From JADHUC01 sp964617665 (lineage in GTDB: Bacteria > Planctomycetota > Planctomycetia > Pirellulales > Pirellulaceae), in contig CAZUAH010000033.1 of assembly GCA_964617665.1 (NCBI GenBank), forward strand, positions 1-49,357: 49,357 nucleotides of DNA, in the 5' to 3' direction. The notes below the pieces were generated by a model. The model did no database searches and was not told the DNA's origin. It saw nothing but the letters and a program-made list of their open reading frames with translations. Positions 43,601 through 49,357 of the stretch are shown here, piece by piece. Numbering within the stretch: the first letter of the stretch is position 1; the number at the start of each line of letters is the position of its first letter. Both the position numbers and the translations under genes were made by a program.

Positions 43601-43899
43601 CCTGTCCACCGTTCAACCGAAATTTGACCGTACAAACCAAGCGACCGAATATGGCCCTGCGCCTTTTGGATATTCGCTGAGTCCGCGTCGAGACCGTGCA
43701 CGAGGTAACTGTCGCCAGCACATATGGCAGCCGTTAATTGGCCGTCGCCACAATTCAGGTGTACGATCAATCCACCCTCCACGCCCGTGGCGTCCAGAAT
43801 CTGTTTTGCCAGTGCTTGATCATCAGCCTCGATCGTGCCAATTGGCAGAAGGAACGTCACGATGCCTAATACGCCTAAGCTTCTGTTCAGAATTCGCAT
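40672..43899 (-). CDS. Exported methyltransferase-fold / PQQ-like beta-propeller protein (paralogue 2)
   Basis: 1075 residues from the ATG at 43899, with AGGAG 7 bases upstream; a TTG 7 codons earlier is rejected. A signal peptide (about 1-25) leads to a Rossmann-like domain: GGLIVHLNCGDGQLTAAICA (motif I), YLVHGLDADSANIQKAQGHI, LPYADNLVNLVVSE. Propeller blocks contain ALDAATGKVLRTYEETKG, AVNADSGSILWQTPDSQL and ALDAESGQRLWSFVAGG. The linker before SDWPTYRHDAARSG (about residue 640) is built of heptanucleotide repeats, as in paralogue 1, but the two N-terminal heptad blocks are missing. The stop is 21 bp before YedE. Its divergent neighbour is the nucleotidyltransferase at 44138; the 238-bp gap shows no clear promoter. 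Confidence 0.85.
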   Translation of the reverse strand: MRILNRSLGVLGIVTFLLPIGTIEADDQALAKQILDATGVEGGLIVHLNCGDGQLTAAICAGDSYLVHGLDADSANIQKAQGHIRSLGLYGQISVERWTGSRLPYADNLVNLVVSEDLGSVSHDEVTRVLAPGGVAYVCDEDKWTKTVKPRPDEIDEWTHFLYDASNNAVSNDEVVGPPRRMQWVAGPRSARGHENLGSLSVAVSAGGRMFYIADEGPIASVALPSKWRLTARDAFSGVLLWKKSIPKWEYRLRPFRSGPPGLHRRLVAIGDVVYATLGYGTPLTALDAATGKVLRTYEETKGTEEIVYDNGVLYLVVGDTQDQEAVDAAVRRGEALPAVKRRVMAVNADSGSILWQTPDSQLPEIFALTLAVSDDRVFYQDTEHVIALDAANGELQWRTARPASLQRRAWASPTLVVQDDIVICADQGPADRNRDSESGQAIAWDVTMAGGGKDGQVAAFSAKTGETLWSGSCRQTYNAPPDVFVTDDLLWTGELIKASEPGITQALDPATGKVKRERPADQDFFNVGMGHHRCYRNKATCKYLVLGRSGVEFVDLKTGDAEAHHWVRGTCQFGVVPCNGLLYVPPHTCGCFIKAKLNGFNALASAGGSRVKSQESRAGDRLVRGSAFGEALDSRPSALGSSDWPTYRHDAARSGATRASVSTKLRRSWQAELGGKLSGVVIAEGKAFVAQVDAHTVHALDAESGQRLWSFVAGGRVDSPPTIYQGMALFGCADGWVYCLRVADGQLAWRFRAAPGVRRVVSYDRLESAWPISGSVLVLDGVVYCAAGRSSFLDGGIRLCRLEAKTGKLLSETLVSSYDPTTGEQVEEAVRVSGTEMPGALPDVLSSDGQSVFMRHLKFGRDGKEQSVPTPHLFSSVGFLDDTWWHRTYFIWGTNFNAGWGGWWRMGNQVPAGRLLVFDDDLIYGFGRSFLPHGNSGQWQIGEAYRYFSAPKEFEPVKPPVAAPKAKKRRRGPSITGRTAVPYRWSEPADLEARALVMAGDVLFAAGPLGETNRSLAAFEGKEGVRLRAISTTDGAELAEYDLDALPVHDGMAAAMGKLYLATKDGKLTCFTGR
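41975..42007 (-). repeat. Heptanucleotide tandem repeat in propeller linker, 4.7 units
   Basis: On the plus strand units such as GAGCCGA, GAGCTGA and GAGTCGA repeat with period 7. Confidence 0.65.
42046..42073 (-). repeat. Heptanucleotide tandem repeat, 4 units
   Basis: On the plus strand two TCTTGAC units lie between two TCTGGAC units, an exact period of 7. It encodes Ser/Lys/Gln/Glu residues at the start of the linker. Confidence 0.75.
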
Positions 43900-44137
43900 G
43901 AATCGACTCCTATGGTCCAAACGAACGCATCAGTTGTTCACATGAGTGTGATTCCAGGATAACAGAAACCATCTCGAAACGCGAAAGCCCTCACGACGAG
44001 CTCTGCCAGATTGGCCGACGGTACCAGCGATCACGCGTCGGCAACCCATAAATCAAGGTTGCACAATAGCAGGCAGTCTATCATCATGGCACGAGCCAAA
44101 GACTCGCTGTTGTGGTACAAGTTGAGGAATCTCATAG

Positions 44138-44989
44138 ATGAAACTAAAGAAGGCCGTAATCACTGCAGCCGGACCGAATCAGAATCGACTACCGTTGCAA
44201 CGGTTCGTCGATCTAGACGGTCAAGACAAGACGGCGTTGCAGATCATCATCGAGGAGGTGGTTGCCGCTGGCGTCGAGGAAATCGCCATCGTGGTGCAGC
44301 CCGGCGACCAATCGAGGTACGCAGAAGCGGCTGGCGAGTACTCGCACGTGTTGTCCTTCGTCGAACAATCCAAGCCCGAGGGCTATGGCCATGCCCTCTA
44401 CTGCGCGGCGGACTTCACCGGCAACGAACCGTTTCTCCACTTGGTGGGCGATCATCTGTACATCAGTCGCGAGTCGCGCCGCTGCGCTGAACAACTGGTC
44501 GAAGTCGCCAGCGCCGAGGATTGTCCCGTTTCGGCCGTCCAGGCAACGCGTGAGAGTATGCTGCCGTATTACGGGACCGTCGGCGGCAAACGCGTAGAAG
44601 GCCGTCATGATTTGTACCAAGTGGAAAACGTACTCGAGAAACCCACTCCGACCGAGGCCGAGCAACGCTTATCCGCTCCGGGGCTCCGCGCCGGACAATA
44701 CCTCTGCCTGTTTGGCATGCATGTCCTGACCCCGGCCGTGATGGGCATCCTTCGTGACATGCTCGATACCGTCGGCGACGAGCCCGTCGTTCTATCTCCA
44801 GCCCTCGCCCAACTGGCCACACGCGAGCGGTATCTGGCGATGGAGTTGAACGGCACACGTTACAACATGGGAGTCAAATACGGGACGCTGATCACCCAAT
44901 TGGCCCTTGCGCTCAACGGCGGCGAGCGTGAAGAAATCCTTACCACGCTGGTGGAACTGTTGGCGAGCCAGCGTCCGGGTGAACTGTAG
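44138..44989 (+). CDS. GalU/RmlA-like nucleotidyltransferase, degenerate at the nucleotide loop
   Basis: 283 residues; GAGGA lies 10 bases before the ATG. Family marks are KAVITAAG at the start, EQSKPEGYGHALYCAADF (76-93, the sugar-phosphate loop), FLHLVGDHLY (99-108, the metal-binding Asp105), a YYGTVGG loop and VLEKPTPTEAEQRL. The first loop reads AAGPNQNRLPLQ, where GalU/RmlA proteins have the GxGTR...K nucleotide-binding pattern, so either a changed specificity or loss of activity is possible. The fusion kinase gene starts 15 bp downstream, so both make one operon. An NDP-sugar synthesis or sensing role is the likely theme. Confidence 0.78.
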   Translation: MKLKKAVITAAGPNQNRLPLQRFVDLDGQDKTALQIIIEEVVAAGVEEIAIVVQPGDQSRYAEAAGEYSHVLSFVEQSKPEGYGHALYCAADFTGNEPFLHLVGDHLYISRESRRCAEQLVEVASAEDCPVSAVQATRESMLPYYGTVGGKRVEGRHDLYQVENVLEKPTPTEAEQRLSAPGLRAGQYLCLFGMHVLTPAVMGILRDMLDTVGDEPVVLSPALAQLATRERYLAMELNGTRYNMGVKYGTLITQLALALNGGEREEILTTLVELLASQRPGEL

Positions 44990-45004
44990 AGTGAACACAA
45001 ATCC

Positions 45005-48000
45005 ATGATAGACCAATTGCTGCGGACAATTACTGCGGATGATGCCGATGTGCGAAATCGGTCGCTGGATACTCTGTGTCGCGGCGCGTCGGCCAAGCAG
45101 CTTCTGGAAGCGTGCGCCGAATTGGACCAGTTCCGCCGCTCCAGCGACAATCTCTATGAGCGCGTCAGAGCGTTGCTTTTCCTGAGTGCCATCTATCGGT
45201 ATCACTTGCCGGACAGATTGCCACCCGCTGCGTTCGGTTTGATCCCGTTCGACGGATACATGCACCTGTTACACCGTCGGTTTGATGAAGCGATTGACGA
45301 ATTCCTGGCTTCCTGCGACGACGGAAGCACGAGCGACACGATCGCGAGCGGCCTGGCGGTTGCCTATCACGAACTGGGATTCCAGACTCTGGCGGATCAG
45401 GTCCGGCGGAGCGTGCGGTCTGTTCGTGGAAACCAATGGATGTTCCGCGTCGGGCATCCGAGTGATCATCCACTGCGAATTCGCAAGGAACTGTTGAAGC
45501 GAGACGAAGGGAGCGGTTTGTTTCCGTGCCTGTGGGAACGCACACCCGTTCGCATGGACTTGTCACACAGCGGATGGAGCGACATTTTCTTCCTGGGCAT
45601 GGACTTTCCCGAAGGCGCTCGCGTGCTGAACGTATCTGTGGATCTGGGTGTCCACGGGCGAGATCCGTTTCCACGGCCGCCAATCGAGGCGTTCTTGCGC
45701 GTGATCGACGAGCCAGTGCTCCGTTTGGTGAGCGTCGATCTCGAGTCCAAGGCCGACATCCGCAGTCTGGGAGAGGTTTTTGATTTCGCAAAAGACTACC
45801 TCGGTCTATTGAAGGCCGCCGTGATTGCCGCCGGAATCATCCCACCAGGGCTGGAAGGCTCGCAGCAGAGTCTTGAGGATGTGTTAGGCCGTCTGATCGG
45901 GCCGGGCTTGGGTTTGGAGATCGTCAGCCAGGTAAACGATATCCCCAAAGGTTCGCGATTGGCGGTCTCCACGACGCTGCTCGCCGCGATCATCGCAGTC
46001 TCGATGCGTGCAACCGGCCAAGTCGACTCGTTGACCAACCAACTCCAGGAGAGCGAACGCCGCGTCGTCGCGGCTCGAGCGATTCTGGGCGAATGGCTCG
46101 GCGGTTCCGGCGGTGGCTGGCAGGATTCGGGCGGAGTCTGGCCCGGCGTGAAGATGATCGAGGGTTGTCGGGCGGGCGAGGACGATCCCGAATTCGGTAT
46201 CAGTCGTGGCCGACTGCTGCCCGACCACCAGATCTACAGCACCGACGAGGTCAGCCAGCAGACCAGGCAGCAGATCTGTGACAGTTTCGTGCTGGTACAC
46301 GGCGGCATGGCCCAAGACGTCGGCCCGATCCTGCAAATGGTGACGGAAAAGTACCTGCTGCGAGGCGATGCCGAATGGCAAGGACGTCAAACAGCAATCG
46401 GGATCATGAAGACCATCGAAGCGGCGTTGACCGACGGTGACGTCCCAAAGCTGGCCCAAGCTACGACGGACAACTTCCAAGGGCCAATTCAGACCATTAT
46501 CCCATGGGCATCGAACCACTTCACACAAACTCTGATCTCCCGGGTCAAGGCCCGGTTCGGAGACGCGTTTTTGGGGTTCTTGATGCTCGGCGGAATGTCC
46601 GGCGGTGGCATGGGATTCATCCTCCAGCCAAGTCGACGATCCGAAGCACAGGACTATCTGCAGGAGTTGATGAGTACGACGAAGTCCGAATTGGAGTACG
46701 CGCTGCCGTTTGCCATGGAACCGGTGGTCTACGATTTTTCGATCAATGATCAAGGCACAGCCGCAGAACTGCTCCAGCGCGAGCAATCCCTGATGCCGGC
46801 TGGCTACTATGCATTGGTGGCCCCCGAATGGCTACGCCGTGACGCGCGCGAATTGACACCGGCGCAGCAGTCAGAAATCGCCCAAGTCGCCACGGAATGC
46901 CGAGGTAGAGGGCGGTTGGCGGATTCGACGGACATGTTGCTGGGGAGCCTGTTGCCGCAACCCGCGCGAGAGGAACACAGCGAAGTCACTCTGTCGGATC
47001 TGCTGGAGGAAAACGGCTTTGATGCGGAACTGCACGAACGAATCCGATCGGATCTCCGCGCCGGGCGAATCGGGCTGGCGCAGAACCGTTTGCCGGCCAA
47101 TGCCGTTATCGAAGACGTAGTGCCGGACGACGTGATCTTGACCATCGACGGAGTCGAAGACGATTGTCGTGACATCGGCAGCCGCGCCTTGGCCAACGGC
47201 GAGGTCGCCGTATTGACGCTTGCGGCCGGTGCCGGCAGTCGCTGGACTCAAGGTGCGGGTGTCGTCAAAGCACTTCATCCTTTCCAGAGATTCTGTGGTA
47301 GCTATCGTAATTTCATCGAAGTTCATCTGGCAAAGAGCCGAAACGTTTCCGACGCTTGCGGGACGGCGCTGCCTCATGTCGTCACCACAAGCTATCTCAC
47401 ACACGAGCCGATCGAACGTTTTCTGAGCGAACACGACGAGTGCGGCTACTCCGGCTCCGTGTACTTGTCACGCGGCCGGTCGGTGGGCCTTCGCATGATT
47501 CCCATGGCGCGCGATCTGCGGTTTGCCTGGGAAGAGATGCCACAGCAGTTGCTCGACGAGCAAGCTCAAAAGGTGCGCGAGAGTCTTCATGCCGCGTTGA
47601 TCGGCTGGGCCGAGAAGTCCGGCTGCGGCAACGACTACACAGACAACCTGCCCCTGCAATGCCTGCATCCTGTGGGGCACTGGTTCGAGATTTCCAACTT
47701 GCTCCGCAACGGCACGCTCGGGCGGCTCTTGGCCGAACGCCCGCAACTGAAGTATCTGATGCTGCATAACATCGACACGCTTGGGGCTGACGTGGACGCG
47801 GGCCTCCTGGGGCTGCACATCCGGGCGGACGCTTGTTTGTCGTTTGAGATCATCGGCCGACGGATCGAAGACCGCGGCGGCGGGCTCGCCAGGGTCGATG
47901 GCCACGTGCGGCTGCTCGAGAGTCTGGCCATGCCGCGCGAGGAGGAGGAATTCAAGCTCACCTACTACAACTCGATGACCACCTGGATCAGCATTGATCG

Positions 48001-48328
48001 GCTGCTGGCTGTATTCAAACTCACGCGCGACGAATTGGATGATGAAGCCGCCGTCACCTCGGCCATCCGACGACTGAGCCTTCGAATGCCGACATATATC
48101 ACGCTGAAAGACGTGAAGAAACGTTGGGGACAGGGGCAGGAGGATATCTTCCCCGTGTCGCAATTCGAGAAGCTCTGGGGCGACATGACAGGACTGCCCG
48201 AAGTGTCGTGCCGTTTTGTCGTTGTGCCGCGGATGCGAGGCCAGCAATTGAAGGAACAAGCACAACTCGACAGTTGGCTCCGCGACGGCTCGGCCGAATA
48301 CGTGGACAGCTTGTGCGCGTGGAAGTAA
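45005..48328 (+). CDS. Fusion of fucokinase-like GHMP kinase and UDPGP-type nucleotide-sugar pyrophosphorylase
   Basis: 1107 residues, no signal peptide. Residues about 1-170 are helical and of unknown role. A GHMP kinase follows: PVRMDLSHSGWSD (181-193), VLNVSVDLG, LVSVDLESKADIRSLGEVFD (242-261), KAAVIAAG, IEVs-like strand IVSQVNDIPKGS, then GGSGGGWQDSGGVWPGVKMI (366-385) and LGGMSGGGMGF (528-538). This order matches the kinase half of Bacteroides FKP and eukaryotic fucokinase. The ATP loop that is usually GLGTSS reads RLAVST (318-323). From about 735 the pyrophosphorylase half has LTLAAGAGSRWTQGAGVVKA, NIDTLGADVD (922-931), and a YYNSMTTWISIDRL segment as in UDP-sugar pyrophosphorylases. 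It likely phosphorylates a free sugar and activates it with UTP. Domain order is the reverse of FKP. Confidence 0.8.
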   Translation: MIDQLLRTITADDADVRNRSLDTLCRGASAKQLLEACAELDQFRRSSDNLYERVRALLFLSAIYRYHLPDRLPPAAFGLIPFDGYMHLLHRRFDEAIDEFLASCDDGSTSDTIASGLAVAYHELGFQTLADQVRRSVRSVRGNQWMFRVGHPSDHPLRIRKELLKRDEGSGLFPCLWERTPVRMDLSHSGWSDIFFLGMDFPEGARVLNVSVDLGVHGRDPFPRPPIEAFLRVIDEPVLRLVSVDLESKADIRSLGEVFDFAKDYLGLLKAAVIAAGIIPPGLEGSQQSLEDVLGRLIGPGLGLEIVSQVNDIPKGSRLAVSTTLLAAIIAVSMRATGQVDSLTNQLQESERRVVAARAILGEWLGGSGGGWQDSGGVWPGVKMIEGCRAGEDDPEFGISRGRLLPDHQIYSTDEVSQQTRQQICDSFVLVHGGMAQDVGPILQMVTEKYLLRGDAEWQGRQTAIGIMKTIEAALTDGDVPKLAQATTDNFQGPIQTIIPWASNHFTQTLISRVKARFGDAFLGFLMLGGMSGGGMGFILQPSRRSEAQDYLQELMSTTKSELEYALPFAMEPVVYDFSINDQGTAAELLQREQSLMPAGYYALVAPEWLRRDARELTPAQQSEIAQVATECRGRGRLADSTDMLLGSLLPQPAREEHSEVTLSDLLEENGFDAELHERIRSDLRAGRIGLAQNRLPANAVIEDVVPDDVILTIDGVEDDCRDIGSRALANGEVAVLTLAAGAGSRWTQGAGVVKALHPFQRFCGSYRNFIEVHLAKSRNVSDACGTALPHVVTTSYLTHEPIERFLSEHDECGYSGSVYLSRGRSVGLRMIPMARDLRFAWEEMPQQLLDEQAQKVRESLHAALIGWAEKSGCGNDYTDNLPLQCLHPVGHWFEISNLLRNGTLGRLLAERPQLKYLMLHNIDTLGADVDAGLLGLHIRADACLSFEIIGRRIEDRGGGLARVDGHVRLLESLAMPREEEEFKLTYYNSMTTWISIDRLLAVFKLTRDELDDEAAVTSAIRRLSLRMPTYITLKDVKKRWGQGQEDIFPVSQFEKLWGDMTGLPEVSCRFVVVPRMRGQQLKEQAQLDSWLRDGSAEYVDSLCAWK

Positions 48329-48365
48329 ACAAGGGGAACGAAATTGGCAACACCTCAGCCAAATG

Positions 48366-48431
48366 GTAGCCGGATTCGCCAGAATTCGGAATCTTCTCAG
48401 TTTGCCTCCGAATTTTGGCGAATTCGGCTAC
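48366..48431. repeat. 24-bp inverted repeat
   Basis: Arms 48366-48389 and 48408-48431 match as reverse complements at 22 of 24 positions (GTAGCCGGATTCGCC and its partner). The loop is 18 bases. It lies 38 bases after the stop of the fusion gene and 85 bases before the next start, and may end the upstream transcript. Confidence 0.75.
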
Positions 48432-48515
48432 AAAACGGCCACTCCACCAGACGGCTGAATACTTACCAACACTGAATAGACCCGTCGTTTCGACGGATGA
48501 GAAGGAGACAGGACG

Positions 48516-49357
48516 ATGAAAAACTCTGGGATCGCATTGATATCGCTGTTGTTCGTTTTGACGATGGCCAATTCAATTCAGGCCGCCACGACGGCGGAGG
48601 AGCTTCTTCGGGCATCGGGGATCACGGGAGGCGTCGTAGTCCACCTGGGCTGTGGTGACGGGAAGACCACGGCCGCCCTGCACGCAGGCGATCGATTTCT
48701 CGTCTGCGGCCTGGACACGGATGCCGACAATGTCGAAGAGGCCAAGGCCCATATCGATTCGCTGGGCCTTTATGGCATGGTCTCCGCCGAGACATACGAC
48801 GGCAAGAACCTGCCCTACGGCGACAACATCGTGAACCTGGTGGTGGTGGATGCGAAATGCAAGATGCAAGATGCGGAAGGCGAGATTCTGCGCGTTCTGA
48901 CCCCGCGCGGTGTGGCTATTGTGCGAGAGAAGGGCAACGAGGGATGGCTATCGCGTATCCCGTATCGCGTATCCCGTATCTCGCATCACGCATCCCGCAT
49001 CGAGGACGGTTTCGCGATGTTCGCAAAACCGGTCCCTGCAGACATCGACCAGTGGACGCACTTTCTGTACGACTCGTCCGGCAATGCGGTCTGCAAGGAC
49101 AAAAGGGTGCACCGGCCTCGCCACGTTCAGTGGTACGCTGGACCGAAGCGATCGCGACACCACGATGCGCTGGCAAGCATGAGTGCCATGACATCCAGCA
49201 ACGGTCGGGTGTTCTACATCCTCGACGAGGGTTCAATTTCGATCGTGCACCGGCCGCCCCACTGGAGGCTGATTGCACGTGACGGGTTCAACGGCAAACT
49301 GCTGTGGAAGCGGGATATCCCAACCTGGATGACGCACCTGTACAACTTCCGCGCCGG
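48516..49357 (+). CDS. Exported methyltransferase-fold / PQQ-like beta-propeller protein (paralogue 3, C-terminus outside window)
   Basis: 280 codons are present before the right edge. AAGGAG lies 9 bases before the ATG at 48516. A signal peptide (IALISLLFVLTMANSIQAA) is followed by motif I VVVHLGCGDGKTTAALHAGD, motif II VCGLDTDADNVEEAKAH and LPYGDNIVNLVVVDAK, then the entry of the first propeller (QWTHFLYDSSGNAV, RPRHVQWYAGPKRSRHHDAL). It is closest to the 12304 paralogue in this part, and both carry heptanucleotide blocks at the same two places. Its promoter must lie within the 187-bp gap that also holds the 48366-48431 palindrome. No function can be shown from what is visible. Confidence 0.85.
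   Translation, partial: MKNSGIALISLLFVLTMANSIQAATTAEELLRASGITGGVVVHLGCGDGKTTAALHAGDRFLVCGLDTDADNVEEAKAHIDSLGLYGMVSAETYDGKNLPYGDNIVNLVVVDAKCKMQDAEGEILRVLTPRGVAIVREKGNEGWLSRIPYRVSRISHHASRIEDGFAMFAKPVPADIDQWTHFLYDSSGNAVCKDKRVHRPRHVQWYAGPKRSRHHDALASMSAMTSSNGRVFYILDEGSISIVHRPPHWRLIARDGFNGKLLWKRDIPTWMTHLYNFRA
48850..48879 (+). repeat. Heptanucleotide tandem repeat, 4 units
   Basis: Units GCGAAAT, GCAAGAT (twice) and GCGGAAG, period 7, at the place of the 12661-12688 block in paralogue 1. Confidence 0.7.
48950..48998 (+). repeat. Heptanucleotide tandem repeat, 7 units
   Basis: Seven units of ATCNCGY type (ATCGCGT, ATCCCGT, ATCACGC and similar). The equivalent block in paralogue 1 has four units. 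The extra 21 bp give seven extra codons. Confidence 0.85.

Noticed and set aside
43900..44137. Small gene in the 238-bp divergent gap
   Set aside because: The only frame has no ribosome site and runs into the nucleotidyltransferase in another frame. It looks like spacer.
48950..48998. CRISPR-like repeats
   Set aside because: The units are 7 bases long with no spacers and lie in a coding frame. No cas gene is present.

Overview
The window looks like a piece of a planctomycete chromosome, most likely Pirellulales-like. This is judged from family content, not from any marker gene. It encodes zinc-ribbon/transmembrane/WD-propeller proteins, a detached DUF1559 (H-X9-DG) domain, an ECF sigma factor with a membrane-anchored secretin-like tail, a DUF1570-type gluzincin, Tat-exported Gfo/Idh/MocA and FAD oxidoreductases, PQQ-propeller proteins, and many exported hydrolases. 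No rRNA, tRNA, CRISPR array or transposase was seen.

Layout. 1-3691 (-): N-terminal two thirds of a TPR/alpha-2-macroglobulin protein, cut by the window edge. 4021-10909 (-): carbohydrate locus with an EF-hand/SGNH protein, a DUF5703/GH95-like hydrolase carrying an apparently permuted LamG module, a clan-A glycoside hydrolase, and the decayed tail of a Gfo/Idh oxidoreductase. 11039-16877 (+): two small unknown proteins, a PQQ-propeller protein with a methyltransferase-like N-terminus, and an exported TPR protein. 16906-25778 (-): second catabolic run with SGNH hydrolase, a double alpha/beta hydrolase, BNR-4 propeller protein, Gfo/Idh oxidoreductase, FAD oxidoreductase, and an ECF sigma factor. 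25806-25978: divergent control region with two BlaI-type dyads. 25979-28530 (+): BlaI repressor and M56 peptidase. 28675-33795 (+) and 34194-37766 (-): three zinc-ribbon membrane proteins around a gluzincin. 37889-40650 (-): YedE, TusA/YedF-like, DUF3343 and class-V desulfurase, a selenium/sulfur cluster, preceded by a second PQQ/methyltransferase paralogue (40672-43899). 44138-48328 (+): a nucleotidyltransferase and a 1107-residue fusion of a fucokinase-like GHMP kinase with a UDPGP-type pyrophosphorylase. 48516 to the end (+): a third PQQ/methyltransferase paralogue, cut by the edge.

How the genes fit together. Exported glycoside hydrolases, esterases and oxidoreductases would release and modify sugars. 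The kinase-pyrophosphorylase fusion could turn a free sugar into an NDP-sugar in the cytoplasm. BlaI/M56 and the sigma factor form a divergently transcribed regulatory unit. The selenium/sulfur cluster is a separate module.

Most unusual points: (1) the kinase-pyrophosphorylase fusion, in the reverse domain order to Bacteroides FKP and with a changed ATP loop; (2) imperfect 7-bp tandem repeats inside all three PQQ paralogues, at equivalent linker positions, differing between two copies by exactly three units (21 bp, in frame); (3) a BlaI-type dyad lying in the spacer of a recognisable promoter; (4) several palindromic intergenic elements, two of which share GTTTAAC/GTTAAAC ends.
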